Shown: positions 46,378 through 58,210 of the stretch, piece after piece
Layout of the letters: each line of letters starts with the position of its first letter
Position numbering within the stretch: the stretch's first letter is position 1
Assembly (NCBI GenBank): GCA_027579435.1
Contig: JANBPK010000746.1
Coordinates: 1 to 64,000, forward strand
Length of the DNA: 64,000 bases
Reading direction: 5' to 3'
Source: Candolleomyces eurysporus
Lineage: Eukaryota; Basidiomycota; Agaricomycetes; Agaricales; Psathyrellaceae
Made by a program: the position numbers and the translations under genes
Notes under the pieces: generated by a model
Database searches by the model: none
Told to the model about the DNA's origin: nothing
The model's input: only the letters and a program-made list of their open reading frames with translations

Positions 46378-47298
46378 GGGTAGAGACAATGAGAAGAGGC
46401 AATGAGCGCATAGACCGGCACGATACAGCATCTCTGATTCGGCCATCATTAGGTTCGATCGGAGCTTCAACTCATGTGATATGATCGCCTGAAATTTTCT
46501 CTCTTGCCATCGTCGTAAATGACGGGGAGAACACCCATAGTGAGTGTGAGTCTTCATTTCTGTCATAAAGTTTCTGCATCCTCCACATCCTTCACCCTGA
46601 TGAACAACCTATCACATTATCAAGCTCAACAGTCTTAGAGATTTATCTCTCTGCTGACCCAACTTCTGCAATACTGAACGGACTCCCCTTTCTCCCTTTT
46701 TACATTTCACCCCAGCCGCTTCGCATTGTCTAATCTCAACCTTTAGATCTAGTGTCGCCCCATGTGTGCTCACTGAATGTGCATACGGACGTTTGTAGGC
46801 AAGGCCCCGGTAGTGTAGACAAATGCGACACCTCACCCACTACCGGTCGTTATACCTTTCCTTTTTGTGACCCCCAACGACTTTGCGCAATACATAGCAT
46901 GGATATCACTGACCGAATATCTCGCCAATGCTTGAATAAAGGGATCGCATGCGGCGAACCCTGCATGCGAACCATCCAACGAAATTGAACCGCTAAGCCG
47001 TTGACCACCTATTTTGTCCCGTGTCCATGCAACCCCCTGGAGACAGGTCGATATTGATCAATGTAGTGTCTTGCGCGCCACCATTGCGCCTCCAGCGTTT
47101 AGAAACCGATAGTTCGCCTCTATTTCTTCCTGATTTTGTCTAGTTTCGGAACTAAACAGCAACCATTGACAGCCATGCCGGATCGGGCTCTTTTCTAACG
47201 ATCTTTCTGAACAGCTCTCCCACAGCATCATTCATATAAAAGAAAAGTTGTAACCTTGGTCCTTGTTCGGTATCCCGCCTCCGAACTGAAAACTCGAC
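46378..47298. other. Intergenic, duplicated upstream region
   Basis: 5' flank of UPF3 and promoter side of the first membrane-family gene. From about 46770 it resembles 52200-52676 upstream of the second copy (ACTGAATGTGCATACG, GTATACCTTT-like words, AAGCCGTTGACCACC). No gene is seen. Confidence 0.5.
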
Positions 47299-48385
47299 AT
47301 GTCATCCCTGTCTTACCAGCCTGATGTCGACGCTACTTCTCCACAGAGCTCACTCATCCAAGCCATCGAGAAACACTGGCAGCCATCCAAACAGCCCCTC
47401 ATGGAACTCACTCCTTACTCCCCTCGGCCGCAGGCAGTATCTGACGAGAGCCTGACCGTTACCCAGAATATACGCTCGCAATCCTCCCCAAGGAAATTCT
47501 GGAACTTCAAGCGGAGCTGGAGCTTCAAGGAGAGGTGGTATGCATTTGTCCGAGGCTTAGGTCTTGCGTTATACTGGATTCTCCGCGTTTTCTGGTACAT
47601 CCTGTGCGGAATTGGCATCGTAGCTCTGGTATGGTAAGCCCTATTGTCTTGTTCATCAAAAACCTCCACCGTACTCACCCTCAAAACAGTATANTTTTTT
47701 GGTATTACCTTTGCGTTCGTCGCTGCAAACGGCGCAATATGGATGTAGGTTTCATTAAATTATTATGTTTGCGCTAATATTGATTGTCGATATCTGTAGG
47801 TTGGTTGGTAACGGCATCCTTCGCGCAGCCCATCTACCAGGTTACACTTCCAATGCTGTCGCTGCCTCGGTAGGCGCGGTAGGCGCAATTTTCGCGGGTA
47901 TGATCGTCGGCACTGTGCTCAGCTGCCTCCCTTGCAGCGATAGCGAGGATCCGCCTTGGTATATCAAAGTCGTTGCCACAGTCCTTACGGCGACTCTCGC
48001 GGGTGTCCTTGGCTTCAAAATTTTGGACAAGCACATCGACATGAAAGGACTGGATCTGTTGCACGCCACCCGAGCTGGCGCCTTGGGCGGAACGATCATG
48101 GGGCCAGGAGCAATAATCGTGTTGCCTCTAGTTATAGGGCTCATCTTATCGCCACTGCTCATAGTCGTGATGGCAGGTGGCGAATGGATCTACGCAAAGT
48201 CGACAGAGAACTGGGGACCCAATTCGCATAGCTACTGTTATTGCGTCTGCTATGGAAGCCGCGGTGACCCCGAGATCGAGGCAGAAGTAGAGCGGATTCA
48301 GAATATGGAGCGGAGGCACAGATACGAAAGGTCCACCATGTTCGATAACTCATACCACGACCACTTTGCCATTACCCGCTACTAA
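47299..48385 (+). CDS. HATRAG-motif membrane protein, copy 1
   Basis: An unrecognised family with paralogues at 52677 and 58211 and a relic at 48770. About 325 residues in three exons. The N-terminal 75 residues are soluble and Ser/Pro-rich. A basic segment (KFWNFKRSWSFKERW) leads to the first membrane segment (GLALYWILRVFWYILCGIGI). The second exon adds FFGITFAFVAANGAIW. The third starts LVGNGILRAAHLPGYTSNAV and holds ASVGAVGAIFAGMIVGTVLS and TVLTATLAGVLGFKIL. The signature is GLDLLHATRAGALGG, with GPGAIIVLPLVIGLILSPLL and GGEWIYAKSTENW. The tail has a CYCVCYGS motif. Gly/Ala-rich helices suggest tight helix packing. Function unknown. Confidence 0.75.
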
Positions 48386-48639
48386 GTAGCTCATTTTTTG
48401 GATGTTCTGTTTGTTGACTCTGGGACTCGGTCATATGGAGAGCCGTGCATCATTTCATTCCACTTACACGGAGATACGTTTGTAGATTTTGGGTCACCCA
48501 TTTGTACCATTCCATCTGTATTATCTGCTGTGCTATATTATTCCTAAGTATGTACACTATGACTGTAAATTCGAAGAGATAGACATGATCACTCGTTGGA
48601 GCACATACACCATACCGCACACAAGCAATCACTTTGGTA
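48386..48639. other. Intergenic, duplicated 3' flank
   Basis: Nearly the same as 53760-53990 downstream of copy 2 (TTTGGGTCACCCATTT, TAAGTATGTACACTATGACT, AATTCGAAGAGATAGA). Holds no gene. Confidence 0.55.
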
Positions 48640-48775
48640 TGTTATACCTCTCGGTCGGAAAGCTTCCTCACTTCCCATACTTTGTCTTCCCTCTCCACTT
48701 GAAAACCGCCACCTTCCTCCTCTCATTAATGTTTGAAGGTGGGTGCGGGCCATGAACACCAGACGAAACTGAAAA
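48640..48775 (-). pseudogene. Relic of the C2-like gene's 3' end
   Basis: Matches the C-terminal codons of the gene at 53982-56127 in the same orientation (near 53990-54170), for example ATGTTATAC, TTCCCTCTCCACTTGAAAA and CAGACGAAACTGAAAATCCC against CAGACGAAACCGAAAATTCC. Only this edge remains here. Confidence 0.65.
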
Positions 48776-49230
48776 TCCCATTACCAGACCACGCGACAAA
48801 CTCTGTCACTGCTTTGGTAGGCGCAGTAGTAGCAACCCTTGCAGGCGTCTTTGGTTTCAAATTTTTGGAAAAGCGCGTCTGTATGAAAGGACTGAATCTG
48901 GCCCACGCCACCCGAGCTGGCACCCTGGGTGGGGCGATCATCGGACAGGGAGTTATCCTCCTGATACCTCTGATTGTCGGGCTCATGATTATCATAATGC
49001 GACTGTACTACCTAGTCCTGTTGGCCGATGGCAAGTAGATCGACGCCAAGTCAACCGAGGATTGGGGATCTGGTTCGCATTAGGTGCTCGTATTGCAGCT
49101 GCCATGGACATTGCGGTTACCCCGAAAGCAGGAAGAAATCGAGCGTATTCGGGATATAGAGCGTAGGTAGGCATCATGTTTGATAGCCTATACGACAATC
49201 AGCAGATACTAGTAATGAACTCTTTCTAAG
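48776..49230 (+). pseudogene. HATRAG-motif membrane protein relic
   Basis: Matches the last exon of the genes at 47299 and 52677. It keeps GVFGFKFLEKRVCMKGLNLA, HATRAGTLGGAIIGQGVILL and a hydrophobic stretch. It then meets TAG at 49036-49038 in place of the GGEW motif. The remaining tail (GATTGGGGATCTGGTTCGCA onward) is present but frameshifted. All N-terminal exons are missing. Not functional. Confidence 0.78.
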
Positions 49231-49386
49231 CCACATCGTTCGCATGCCAGGATTTGACTTTGAGCTGTTCTTCGTACCGGCGTGAAGATTGAGAAGAAGT
49301 GGAAACATGAAGCGATATTATTGGATGCAATTATTGTCAAACATCAAAAAAGCCGAGAATAAGAGTGAGGGGTCGTGAAACGGCAG

Positions 49387-50286
49387 CTAAATCCCAGATG
49401 AAACCGATGGAACCGTTGTCCCAGGCCCAAATAACTCTGTCCAGATCTCTGCGGTCGACCATTGCGTTTCATCATGCTTCTCCACGCTGTCGATGACTCT
49501 CTAAGCAAGGAGGGGACTCTCGCATTAGCCCCGAACGGTGCACCACACAAAAATAAGTCTCACCTCCAAGAGTGCAACGGCGGGTTTATAGTGAATAACG
49601 CCGCGTTCCTTCAATCCCTTCAGCGCATCGAGAACGGATTGGTAGGTCTTGGGCTCGCAGCCAAGAAGGGTAGCATTCTGGTGAGCGCCGAGAGTAGCGA
49701 AGAGGACAATAGCCGAGATAGCTGCAACCTCCTGGATGTCTTTTCCCTTGGGTATCTCATAATCACAGATCTGGAGACCTTCGAGAGTCATGTAATACCA
49801 TGTCCAGTTTGGCATCAACCCCACCTTCCGGATGGCGGCGACGAGGAACGAGGATCGGAGCATGGGGTGAACTTGACTACTGCCATCGTCAAGGGATACG
49901 AATATCGTATCCTTTCGAACAGTTCCGGGATAAGTGTGGCGATAATTCGAGACGATCTCTGACAGTGTCATGCGGAACATGTTGCAGAACGGCTCGAGGC
50001 CATTTTGCGTTGGGATCTTGAGATTTGTGATTTCCTCGGACTCGAGTAGGCTTTTGAGTTTGGTCAAAAGAGGTTCGAGGAGTGCTGGTTTACTGGACGT
50101 GCGCGTGAGGCTCCATATGGCGCAGGCTAGAGTAATCGGAACAACGTCGCTGGGTGTTTGTGTGAGAATGGACAAGAACTGTTGGGACGTGAACGGCATC
50201 GAGAGGAAGGCTTCAAAGAAAGCGCTCCCTTTCCTCAATTTATCTTCGTAGGGAGTACGCTTATCGATTACGAGTTGCATCGCCAT
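49387..50286 (-). CDS. Hypothetical protein
   Basis: A soluble, helix-rich protein I do not recognise. Exon 1 starts at ATG 50286 (MAMQLVIDKRTPYEDKLRKG). It reads FLSILTQTPSDVVPITLACA, LLEPLLTKLKSLLESEEI, LEPFCNMFRMTLSEIVSNYR and EVAAISAIVLFATLGAHQNA, ending LKERGVIHYKPAVALLE. An intron (GTGAGA..CTTAG) leads to a last exon RVIDSVEKHDETQWSTAEIW then TELFGPGTTVPSVSSGI. No membrane segment or signal peptide is obvious. An upstream frame without ATG runs to 50382, so the ATG chosen is the first in frame. It lies between two copies of the HATRAG-motif gene on the opposite strand. Confidence 0.62.
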
Positions 50287-52676
50287 TGGTTGCTGGAGAG
50301 GTGGGTACGAAGTGTGGTGCGAAGTTCTCGTGGACGTCTGGGTTTGAGTATGAGTATAAGATGTTAGACATTGGCTAGACACCCTTATAAAATCCCCAAT
50401 GCCGTCGATCGGTCACGTCACTAGTCATGACTCTCAGACAGCACCAAAACCTTGGTAAACAGTGAAGTTCTCAGTTAGAGAGTATATTACGAAGAATGAA
50501 GCTTGAAGGGCAAACTAGCTATGTATATGAAATTCCGGTTAGAAACGGTAATGGATTTGGACCATCAAGGAACACCTGGTGCTGGCTGGGTGGTGCAATA
50601 ATACACTTCAATTGATGTGGTGCTCTTGGTGCAAGAAACAGAACCATTGTACTCTTCCCTAAGTTCTAATATGTCATTGACGTTGCACCACTTTCAAGAT
50701 GATGAATTGATGTGGCCTGATTAACAACAACCCGCTTCCCGCCTTTTCCATTTTGATCACAATCCCGCCCGCCAGTGCGCCGGGATGGCACACCTCACAC
50801 TCATTGCTCCTTGCTCCTTGGTCAGCAAGATGGTCAATCTTGGTCTTTTCTGTATGATAATGAGAATGACCATTGCATTAGGCCTATTGAGATTATAATA
50901 CTTCTAGATGAGCCCCCTTTGCACACTCTGGGCACATGGCAGTCACAAAAACATGTCTAGCTGGTGAACAGACTCATATTGAGAGAGGGGAATGCAGACA
51001 GGGATTCCCCTGAGTGTATGGGAGCAATCAGTGTGCATTATTAGGCATGTATCATATTTCTATGAGGCTACGATAAAAAACTTGACTCGCAGTTGAGAGT
51101 TAGACATGTCATATCAGGTGAGGTTGGCGACTTTGACAATGCCAACTTTGAGGAAGACAGATTAATTTTGAAAACAGAAGATCAAGAGAGTAGGCTACCA
51201 CAGTGGCTGATTACAGGTTTTACTTCAGTTATCGGGCAGCGTAGTAACACGATAGAGCAAAATCTATCTGTTTTCCCTGATTCAGCGGGCTTTTAAACGG
51301 GTTCTGATTGGCTGGGGTTTCCCATCTCCGTCCCGCTGATCGGGGCTCACGGCTCCCGATGCTTGCCTGATGCACCACTTTGTAAGCCGTTGATACACTA
51401 TCTCGCAGGTCAGTTGTGGTGCATTGGCTACGCACCACCTGGGCCTCTGCCCAGCCTCAGGCTCCGTGAACAACTGTTGTGAATCGTGCACAACACAACC
51501 CGCTTCAATTGTTGTGATTTGTGCACCATTCCGACAGTATCAGCTGCAAGGAATGTCCCAAATTTGGATTGCTATCGCTTGCTTGGCACTTGACTCTCGA
51601 GGTTGGAATGAAATATCCTTCAAGCGAGAACATGCTTGATCTCTGCTTGAACTCGAGGCTCTCGAATACCTTTAGCAGGGACTGTACTGAACCGAAGCCC
51701 TCTCAGGCAGTGAGCTTACCCCTTTTGATGAGAGTGCGAGTCTATGCCTGCACACAACATTCTCTTTTGAGACCTAGGAATCGGCAAGAGCGAGGAAAGA
51801 AGCTCACACAATATTATAGCGTAGAACGGCAAAATAAAACATAGTTCAGGGCCTATGGCGTGCTTGATCCCTAAGAGGTAGTAAGGGAATCCGCCTCTGT
51901 CTGTCAAAGAAGCCATCGTCAATGAGCTCGGGCGGCTATTCTGGATGGACTAGTCTGAAATCTGCACACTTGGCGAATGGCGGCGGACAGGACCAAAGGC
52001 AAGATAGACAGAGAGGGACAAGCCAGTTGGTGAGCTGAGGAGGGGGAACTTGGTGGTCCAGAAAAAGAAAACTATGATGGCTTGGCATAAGGTGCCCCAC
52101 CACACACAACGTTCGCCGTATGTCTCTGAGAGAGTCAAACTTTTTATTTTAATACGAGATTCAGAATATCGATAGGCGGAATACGTTGATTCAGTAGTAT
52201 CACTGAATATGCATACGAACATTCGTAGTCAAGGACGTGATACCGCAGACAAACGTGACACCTTCATCCCACCACCGTCGGTATACCTTTCGGTTTTGTA
52301 GCCTGTAACGACTTTGTGCAACGTCGAACGTCTGTAAATGAGTGCACAACATGGACACCACACTGGTTAAATATCTTCTCAGCATTTGAACAAAAGGTTT
52401 CCACGGATCCCAAGTGCAGGTGGTGAACTATTGCATGCGAACCCTTCATCAAACTGAACCACTAAGCCGTTGGCCACCGATTTTGTTCATGCAACTCCCT
52501 GGAGACAGATCGATATCAACCAACGCAGTGTCTTTCAAAGTCCTGAGCACCTCTCCAGCCGCTTCTTCGGCGCTGATAGCTGTCCCATTCATAGCGATCA
52601 GTGCCGTGTCGCAGATATATATAAGAGAGGGGCCATAACCTCGTTCCGTATTCCCACCTCCCGACTGTAACTCGAC
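50287..52676. other. Long intergenic region
   Basis: 2.4 kb without a supportable gene. Words around GGTGGTGC or GCACCACC recur in both orientations (about 50590, 50690, 51372, 51418, 51440, 51520), some as GGCTGGG and GCCCAGCC. This might be the remains of a small mobile element, but no clean terminal repeats or target duplication can be read. From about 52200 it is the duplicated upstream region of copy 2. Confidence 0.35.
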
Positions 52677-53753
52677 ATGTCATCCCGGTCCCCCTCACCC
52701 GATGTCAAACCAGCTGGAGACCAACCTGACGTCGACGCTACGCCTCCTCCGCAGAGCCCACTCGCTCAAGTCATCGAGAAACAGCCGTCCAAAGAGACCC
52801 CCATGGAGCTCGCTCCTTACTCCTCTCAGACACAGGCAGCATCTGATGAGACCACAGCCGTTACCCAAAACGCACGCTCGCAATCTTCGCCATGGAAAGT
52901 TTGGAACTTCAAACGGAGGTGGTATACATTTATTCGAGGCTTAGGCCTTGGGTTATACTGGATTTTCCGCGTTCTATTGTTTCTTCTGTGTGGAATTGGC
53001 ATTGTATCCCTGGCATGGTGAGCCCCATCGTCTATCAAGAACCCACACCCATTACTTACTCTGGAAATAGTATCTTCCTCGGTATCAGCTATGCATTCGC
53101 TGCTGCAAACGGCGCGATATGGATGTAAGTTTCATTGAATTATCATGTTTTCCCTCATCCCGATCGTCAATATCTGCAGGTTGGCTGGTAATGGCATCCT
53201 TCGCGCGGCCCATCTACCAGGCTACACGACCAACTCTGTCGCTGCTTCAGTGGGCGCGGTAGGAGCAATCTTCGCAGTTATGATCGTCGCCGTCGCGATC
53301 AGCTGCCTCCCTTGCAGCAATAGCGAGGATCAGCCTTGGTATATCAGAATCGCTGGTACAGTCCTTTCGGGGACTCTCGCAGGTGTCCTTGGCTTCAAAA
53401 TTTTGGAGAAGCACATCGACATGAAAGGACTGGATCTGGTGCACGCCACCCGAGCTGGCGCCCTGGGTGGTGCGATCATAGGACCCGGAGCTATCATCTT
53501 GATACCCCTGGTCGTAGGGTTCATCTTAGCGCCACTGTTCATAGTCCTGATGGCAGGTGGCGAGTGGTTTTACGCCAAGTCGACAGAGAACTGGGAGCCC
53601 AATTCGCATAGCTACTCGTATTGCCTCTGCTATGGACATTGCGGTGACCCCGAGATCGAGGAAGAGGTAGAGCGGATTCGGAATATAGAGCGGAGGCACA
53701 ACTCCACATTCGATAACCCATATGACAACCAGATGGCCATGACCCGCTTCTGA
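52677..53753 (+). CDS. HATRAG-motif membrane protein, copy 2
   Basis: Close paralogue of 47299-48385 with the same three-exon layout and intact frame. The N-terminus (SPDVKPAGDQPDVDATPPPQ) is Ser/Pro-rich and soluble. Then come VWNFKRRWYTFIRGLGLGLY, WIFRVLLFLLCGIGIVSLAW, SISYAF-like second segment and LAGNGILRAAHLPGYTTNSV. The core is AASVGAVGAIFAVMIVAVAI, GTLAGVLGFKILEKHIDMKG, LDLVHATRAGALGGAIIGPG and GFILAPLFIVLMAGGEWFYA. The tail keeps YCLCYGHCGDPEIEEEVERI. It is slightly shorter than copy 1 near both ends. It is convergent with the multipass C2-like gene. Confidence 0.77.
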
Positions 53754-53981
53754 GCAGCTCATTTCCTGCGTGCTGTCTGTCTATTTGACTTTGGGGTTCA
53801 GTCATCCGGGGAGCCGTGCATACATTTCATGCCACCTATATGGACATACATTTGTAGATTTTGGGTCACCCATTTTGCCATTCCATCTGCATCATCTGCC
53901 TGCGCTATATTATTTCTAAGTATGTACGCTATGACTGTAAATTCGAAGAGATAGATATAAGCCCTCATTGAAGCACGCATA

Positions 53982-56127
53982 TCACTCTGGCATGTTATAC
54001 GTTTCGGTCAAAATGTCTTCTCGCTTCCCGTACTTCGTCTTCCCTCTCCACTTGAAAATTGCCACCTTTCTCCTCTGATTAGTACGCTGCAGACCGAAAC
54101 TCAGACCCGCAATATTTGGAGGTGGGAGCGGGCTCTGGACATCAGACGAAACCGAAAATTCCAGTGTCATCCCAGGGATGACACTCCGTTCTCGGAAGAG
54201 TGGCAACGAGTGTACACCAGATTCTCGAGTCCGATTAGTAGGGCCACCTTGATTTACCACTGCGATGGCTTGTGTCGGTGTGTTCTCCGTCTGCGCAGCG
54301 TCATTTCCGCTCCCTGGCGGGAAAATCGCAAAGGGTAAAATAGTGGTATACCCGATCAACGAAGGCCACCCCCGATCCATGCATTTTGAATCGAAAATGC
54401 GCACAACAATCGTCGTTGAATCGGTCACATCGGCATCGAAGTACTCTTGCCAGTCCGGATTCGACAGGTGGGGAAGGGCGTAGGTGGTATACAAATCTCT
54501 GTCGCCGACGGTGAGAATAGCAAATGGCGAAGGCGCGAGAGTTTTGTCGACGTATTCTTGTGTAATCTCTTCGTCCGCTATGAATTGTTCGATTTCTTCT
54601 GCGGAATAGCCGTCAAGTTCTGATCGAGGCCGTGTGAGGTTTGTGGCGCCTTTGATGCAGAAGCGTAGGGTTCGTTTGGAACTTTCTAGAGGACCGCGCG
54701 ATCTTTTCTTGAGGACTGCCTCGAACAGCGCGAATACCGGCGAGATGGTGAGNATGAGTGGCAGGATCTAGTGGGGAAAGCTGTCAGCGATTCACACCAT
54801 TCTAATCATGCATGTCGGGCACATACCTGGCCAAATCCCCATTGTCTGTCAAGTTCTTCAGCCAGGTCGTTCAATCTCAGCTCCAGTTCGGTCATGGTGA
54901 TAGCCCAGGCTGNAATCTGTGCATGACGTTGAGCAGAGTACAACCTATGCAATAAACGGCTATGATCCTCACAAGGGTGGCAAGAATCAATTGCCCGTAC
55001 TTCCGATACCAACGACCTTGACCCGTTGGAGCCCATCCCAGAATCTGGTTCATCATGCCCTTGATCATCTCGTGGAACACCTGTCCAGGTCTATAAGCTC
55101 GCTCTCTTCAGAAGTTTAACATTAGCTACATATCCCTAGTACATATACTAGACACGTACCTGATCTCTCTTTCGCCCGTAACATGATTATACCTTTCCAT
55201 GGTCTCCAAATTAAGCTCGTTCTTCGGCGGATCCTTCGGTCTCAATAGCACACTTTCTGAAAAGAGACCTCGAAGAGCAGCTAAGAGAGTCCAGCTCCCT
55301 TTCAGCGTCCTCCAGGCAAACAGNGCTGTCAAGATACCCCAGCCCGCAAGGTTTAATATTCGACCGCTTCCAAGTGCAGGTAAGGATGCCCCGAAGAAAA
55401 TNAAGCGGGTTTTGCGGTCGCATTCCGGTGGTCCCGAGCCAAAATTCGGAGCTGTCCCCCACACGAAGAGAGCGAACGCATATGTCAAAGCGGAGCGGAG
55501 CCAATTGGCAAGGATGAGCAANGGGGAGTGTGCACGTCGAAGGGTCGTAGGCTGGTCTTGACGCGATCTNTGCTGCTCTGCGAGCTCCGCTACACCGAAC
55601 GCAGAAGCTACAATGGGGAGGATCAAGACTGTCAACGCAACCCATACACGTCAGCTCTGGACAGGGTACAAGGACTGGAGTTTGACACACCGTATGTAAC
55701 CACGATGGCGTCGAGCAAAGATATTTCCTTCAGCAAGGCTGTTACGATGGTTGAGATGATAAGCGACAATGCTGTTGCAATCATCGACCAATACGCGTTC
55801 GGTGCGTCTTCAGGTGATACTCGCACGAGTATGACTNGCATTGTCAAAGATGATTGAGTATCATAGTATACGGTATTGCTGCCACTGTCATTACGATAAA
55901 ATCTCACCAGTCAGGAGGGATTGGAGGTACAAGGAGACGCGAACTCCAGGACCTAAGTACGTCGAGGTTCAACAGCTTGCACATGAGCATCGAAAGCTGT
56001 CAAGTTCTTCGAGAGTTCATACCTGAGATATCAGGATTCCTGCGCACGGGGTTAGACGGGCTCTAATCCTTGCACTGAAAGCGAACGACACATACCTTGG
56101 AATGCCCAGGCATTCTGAAGACGACAT
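53982..56127 (-). CDS. Multipass membrane protein with C2-like C-terminal domain
   Basis: A large agaric-type membrane protein. Exon 1 (ATG 56127) is MSSSECLGIPR; across introns come NPDISG and GPGVRVSLYLQSLL, a first segment typical of this group. Next VSPEDAPNAYWSMIATALSL and IISTIVTALLKEISLLDAIV are membrane segments. A further part includes RILNLAGWGIL and ETMERYNHVTGEREIRYV. After another hydrophobic stretch (LILATLVRIIAVYC) and ILPLILTISPVFALFEAVLK, the soluble part begins with TLRFCIKGATNLTRPRSELD. It then holds SPFAILTVGDRDLYTTYALP and DWQEYFDADVTDSTTIVVRI, which looks like a C2 fold. The stop at 53982 lies 229 bases past the stop of the convergent copy 2 gene. Function unknown. Confidence 0.68.
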
Positions 56128-56528
56128 TTTGCCTCACCGTCCCTTTCCTAACGTCACTGGTGTTACAGTTGGGGGGAAAGGAAGAAAAGAAATTGAAGCG
56201 CCCGTCGTTCTTCCGATCCCTGGAAAGTGAGTAACCATCTTGGTGGTAACTTCCCAAAGGAGGATGGGGCGTTGTGCCTGTCCAATGCGGCAGTCACGAA
56301 ATTTCTACGGAAATTCGGATGCTTTTAGAAACGGGTCAGTTCATCTCTGTTCATCTCTGGTTTGAACTTCGAATGTTCCTGTCATGAGCAGTCATGAGCT
56401 AAACTTCATCTGGNTAACCTCAAGGTCCGGGAAGTCATCGTCTAGTCAATTCGACCTCCTTGACGTCGAGCATTAATTGGTAACTATGATACACGCACTA
56501 TGAAGACAGGAAGTATACAAAAAAAAAA
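56128..56528. other. Intergenic
   Basis: Promoter side of the multipass gene and 3' flank of SYF2. No gene is seen. Confidence 0.45.
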
Positions 56529-57965
56529 TCAAAGAGCTGTTCCACGCTCGAAGCTTGCACGAATTTCCGCAGTGTACTTGTCGTAGTACCGTGAAATCTG
56601 ACAGAAATCCNGTTATTAGTCATATTCGACGGGGCAANAAGCTGGACGGAACAAACCTTCTTGTTGAACACCCTGTTGTGCTCGTTGATGTATGTGATAT
56701 CGCCCTCCTCTTCGTTGACCCGCTTGCGATGGAANTTGGCCTTCTTCTCGATACTNCAACGCAGAAACCGTGGGTCAGCCCTGAATGACAAGAAGATGGN
56801 ATGGGATGGACGTACTCTTTGTTGATTTTACCAACAACACGGTCAATAGCTTCTTCACTGGGTTTGTTGTCGCCGTAGATGAGGGTGTTGGCGTCGCGGT
56901 ACAGGTTCTCCGCAGCGATACGCTGCTCTTCGCTTGATACAGCGCGAACAGCAGANGAAGAACCGACTTCCGTCGAGCTGAATGCTGTCAAAGCGGTCGA
57001 ACCAGATGGGTTCATACCCATTGCCAGAGCCTTCTGTCTATTGTACGCCTCCAGATCAGGCTTAATGTGGTCCAAATCTTTCTTGTACCGTCTTCGGGCG
57101 GCATGCGCATCGTCTNGTGGTGGATGGGCGAGCGTGAGTAAGATGGGATGNAGNGCAGTAATTGAAAAGGCACTCACCATGGAACTCAAAATCCGCTCTC
57201 CGCTTCTTCCTAGCCAACTTCTTCTCCCACTCGTCNTTTTCTTCAATGGTGTACTCCCAGTTCTTTTGTCGTTCCACGTCTTCACCTCGTTCCTCAGCAT
57301 CAGCCTTCAGTCTTAGTGTTTCAGCAAGCTTCCGCTGTCGCTCAAGTCTTGCCAGCTCCCTTGCATTGAGCTTGGCTTTGGCCGCTTCCTCTGCTANCGA
57401 CTGGCGGTTGGCTTTCGTTCCAGCAACCTACGGAAACGNNGAGANATNANTCAATGAAGGTGGTATCACNGAGTTNTGAATGAATACGGACCATTTTCTT
57501 CCTGAGCTCCTCCATCTTCGCTCTACGCTGCTCCAATGTCATCTTCGGTTTCGANCTCCCAGACTCCTCGCTTTCACCCTCCGCTTCAGCACTCTGACTC
57601 CGTGACTCCTCCTTCGACGTACTCGTACTCTCTACGCCATCCATCTTCTCGACAAACTCCCCCGCCGCAGCCACCACGTCCTCGACCTTCTCCACCGCCT
57701 TCTCCACCGCCTTCTCTACCACCGTCTCAGCTTCTTCCATCACATGCGAAACGGCTTCTTTCAGCGTCGTCGAAGCAGATGGTTCGCCGGCTCCCTCTTT
57801 CGAGGACGAAGACGATGACGGTCCTGGTGCTGGAGCTTCGGAGTCGACGGCCATTTCGTCTTCCTGAGGTATAGGCTGCGATTCTTCAGCCACTTCAGCA
57901 TTTTTAGGTTCAGCTGCTTTGGCCTTTTTGGTTGAGCCTTTCTTCTTGGACCGTGCTGCAGGCAT
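56529..57965 (-). CDS. SYF2: Pre-mRNA-splicing factor SYF2
   Basis: A component of the NineTeen-associated spliceosomal complex. The N-terminus is Lys-rich then acidic and Ser-rich (KKKGSTKKAKAAEP, GPSSSSSSKEGAGEPSAS). The SYF2 domain starts KPKMTLEQRRAKMEELRKKM. Later exons give NARELARLERQRKLAETLRL, NWEYTIEENDEWEKKLARKK, DDAHAARRRYKKDLDHIKPD, LEAYNRQKALAMG and IYGDNKPSEEAIDRVVGKIN. The last exons are KRVNEEEGDITYINEHNRVF, NKK and then ISRYYDKYTAEIRASFE. The N-terminal extension is long for the family but typical in agarics. Introns are short and all joins agree in frame, apart from N positions. Confidence 0.9.
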
Positions 57966-58210
57966 AGTGGATTAGAGTGAGGGCAGGAGTCGCAGGAGAA
58001 GAGAGTGAGCAACAGGATGAAATCCAGCTTGCGCCGGGACGTGGCTGTGCAGTGCTGCTTACCCACGAGGTCGTCAACAGGGGCCGTGATTCACTGTTTT
58101 GGATCCAAATTGGGTGTAGGAGNAAAANAGATCTAGAGCNANTCTAGAGAGCCAGGCAATAGTATTACAGGTTACTATTAGTACATTGGATTGAAAATAA
58201 GTAACGGTTT
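57966..58210. other. Intergenic
   Basis: Between SYF2 start and the end of the third membrane-family gene. No gene is seen. Confidence 0.4.

Noticed and set aside
46930..47010. tRNA-like words on the minus strand (GGTTCGC, GGCTTAGCGG), also near 52430-52490
   Set aside because: No acceptor stem or complete cloverleaf can be formed, and both places are just the duplicated upstream region of the membrane-protein genes.
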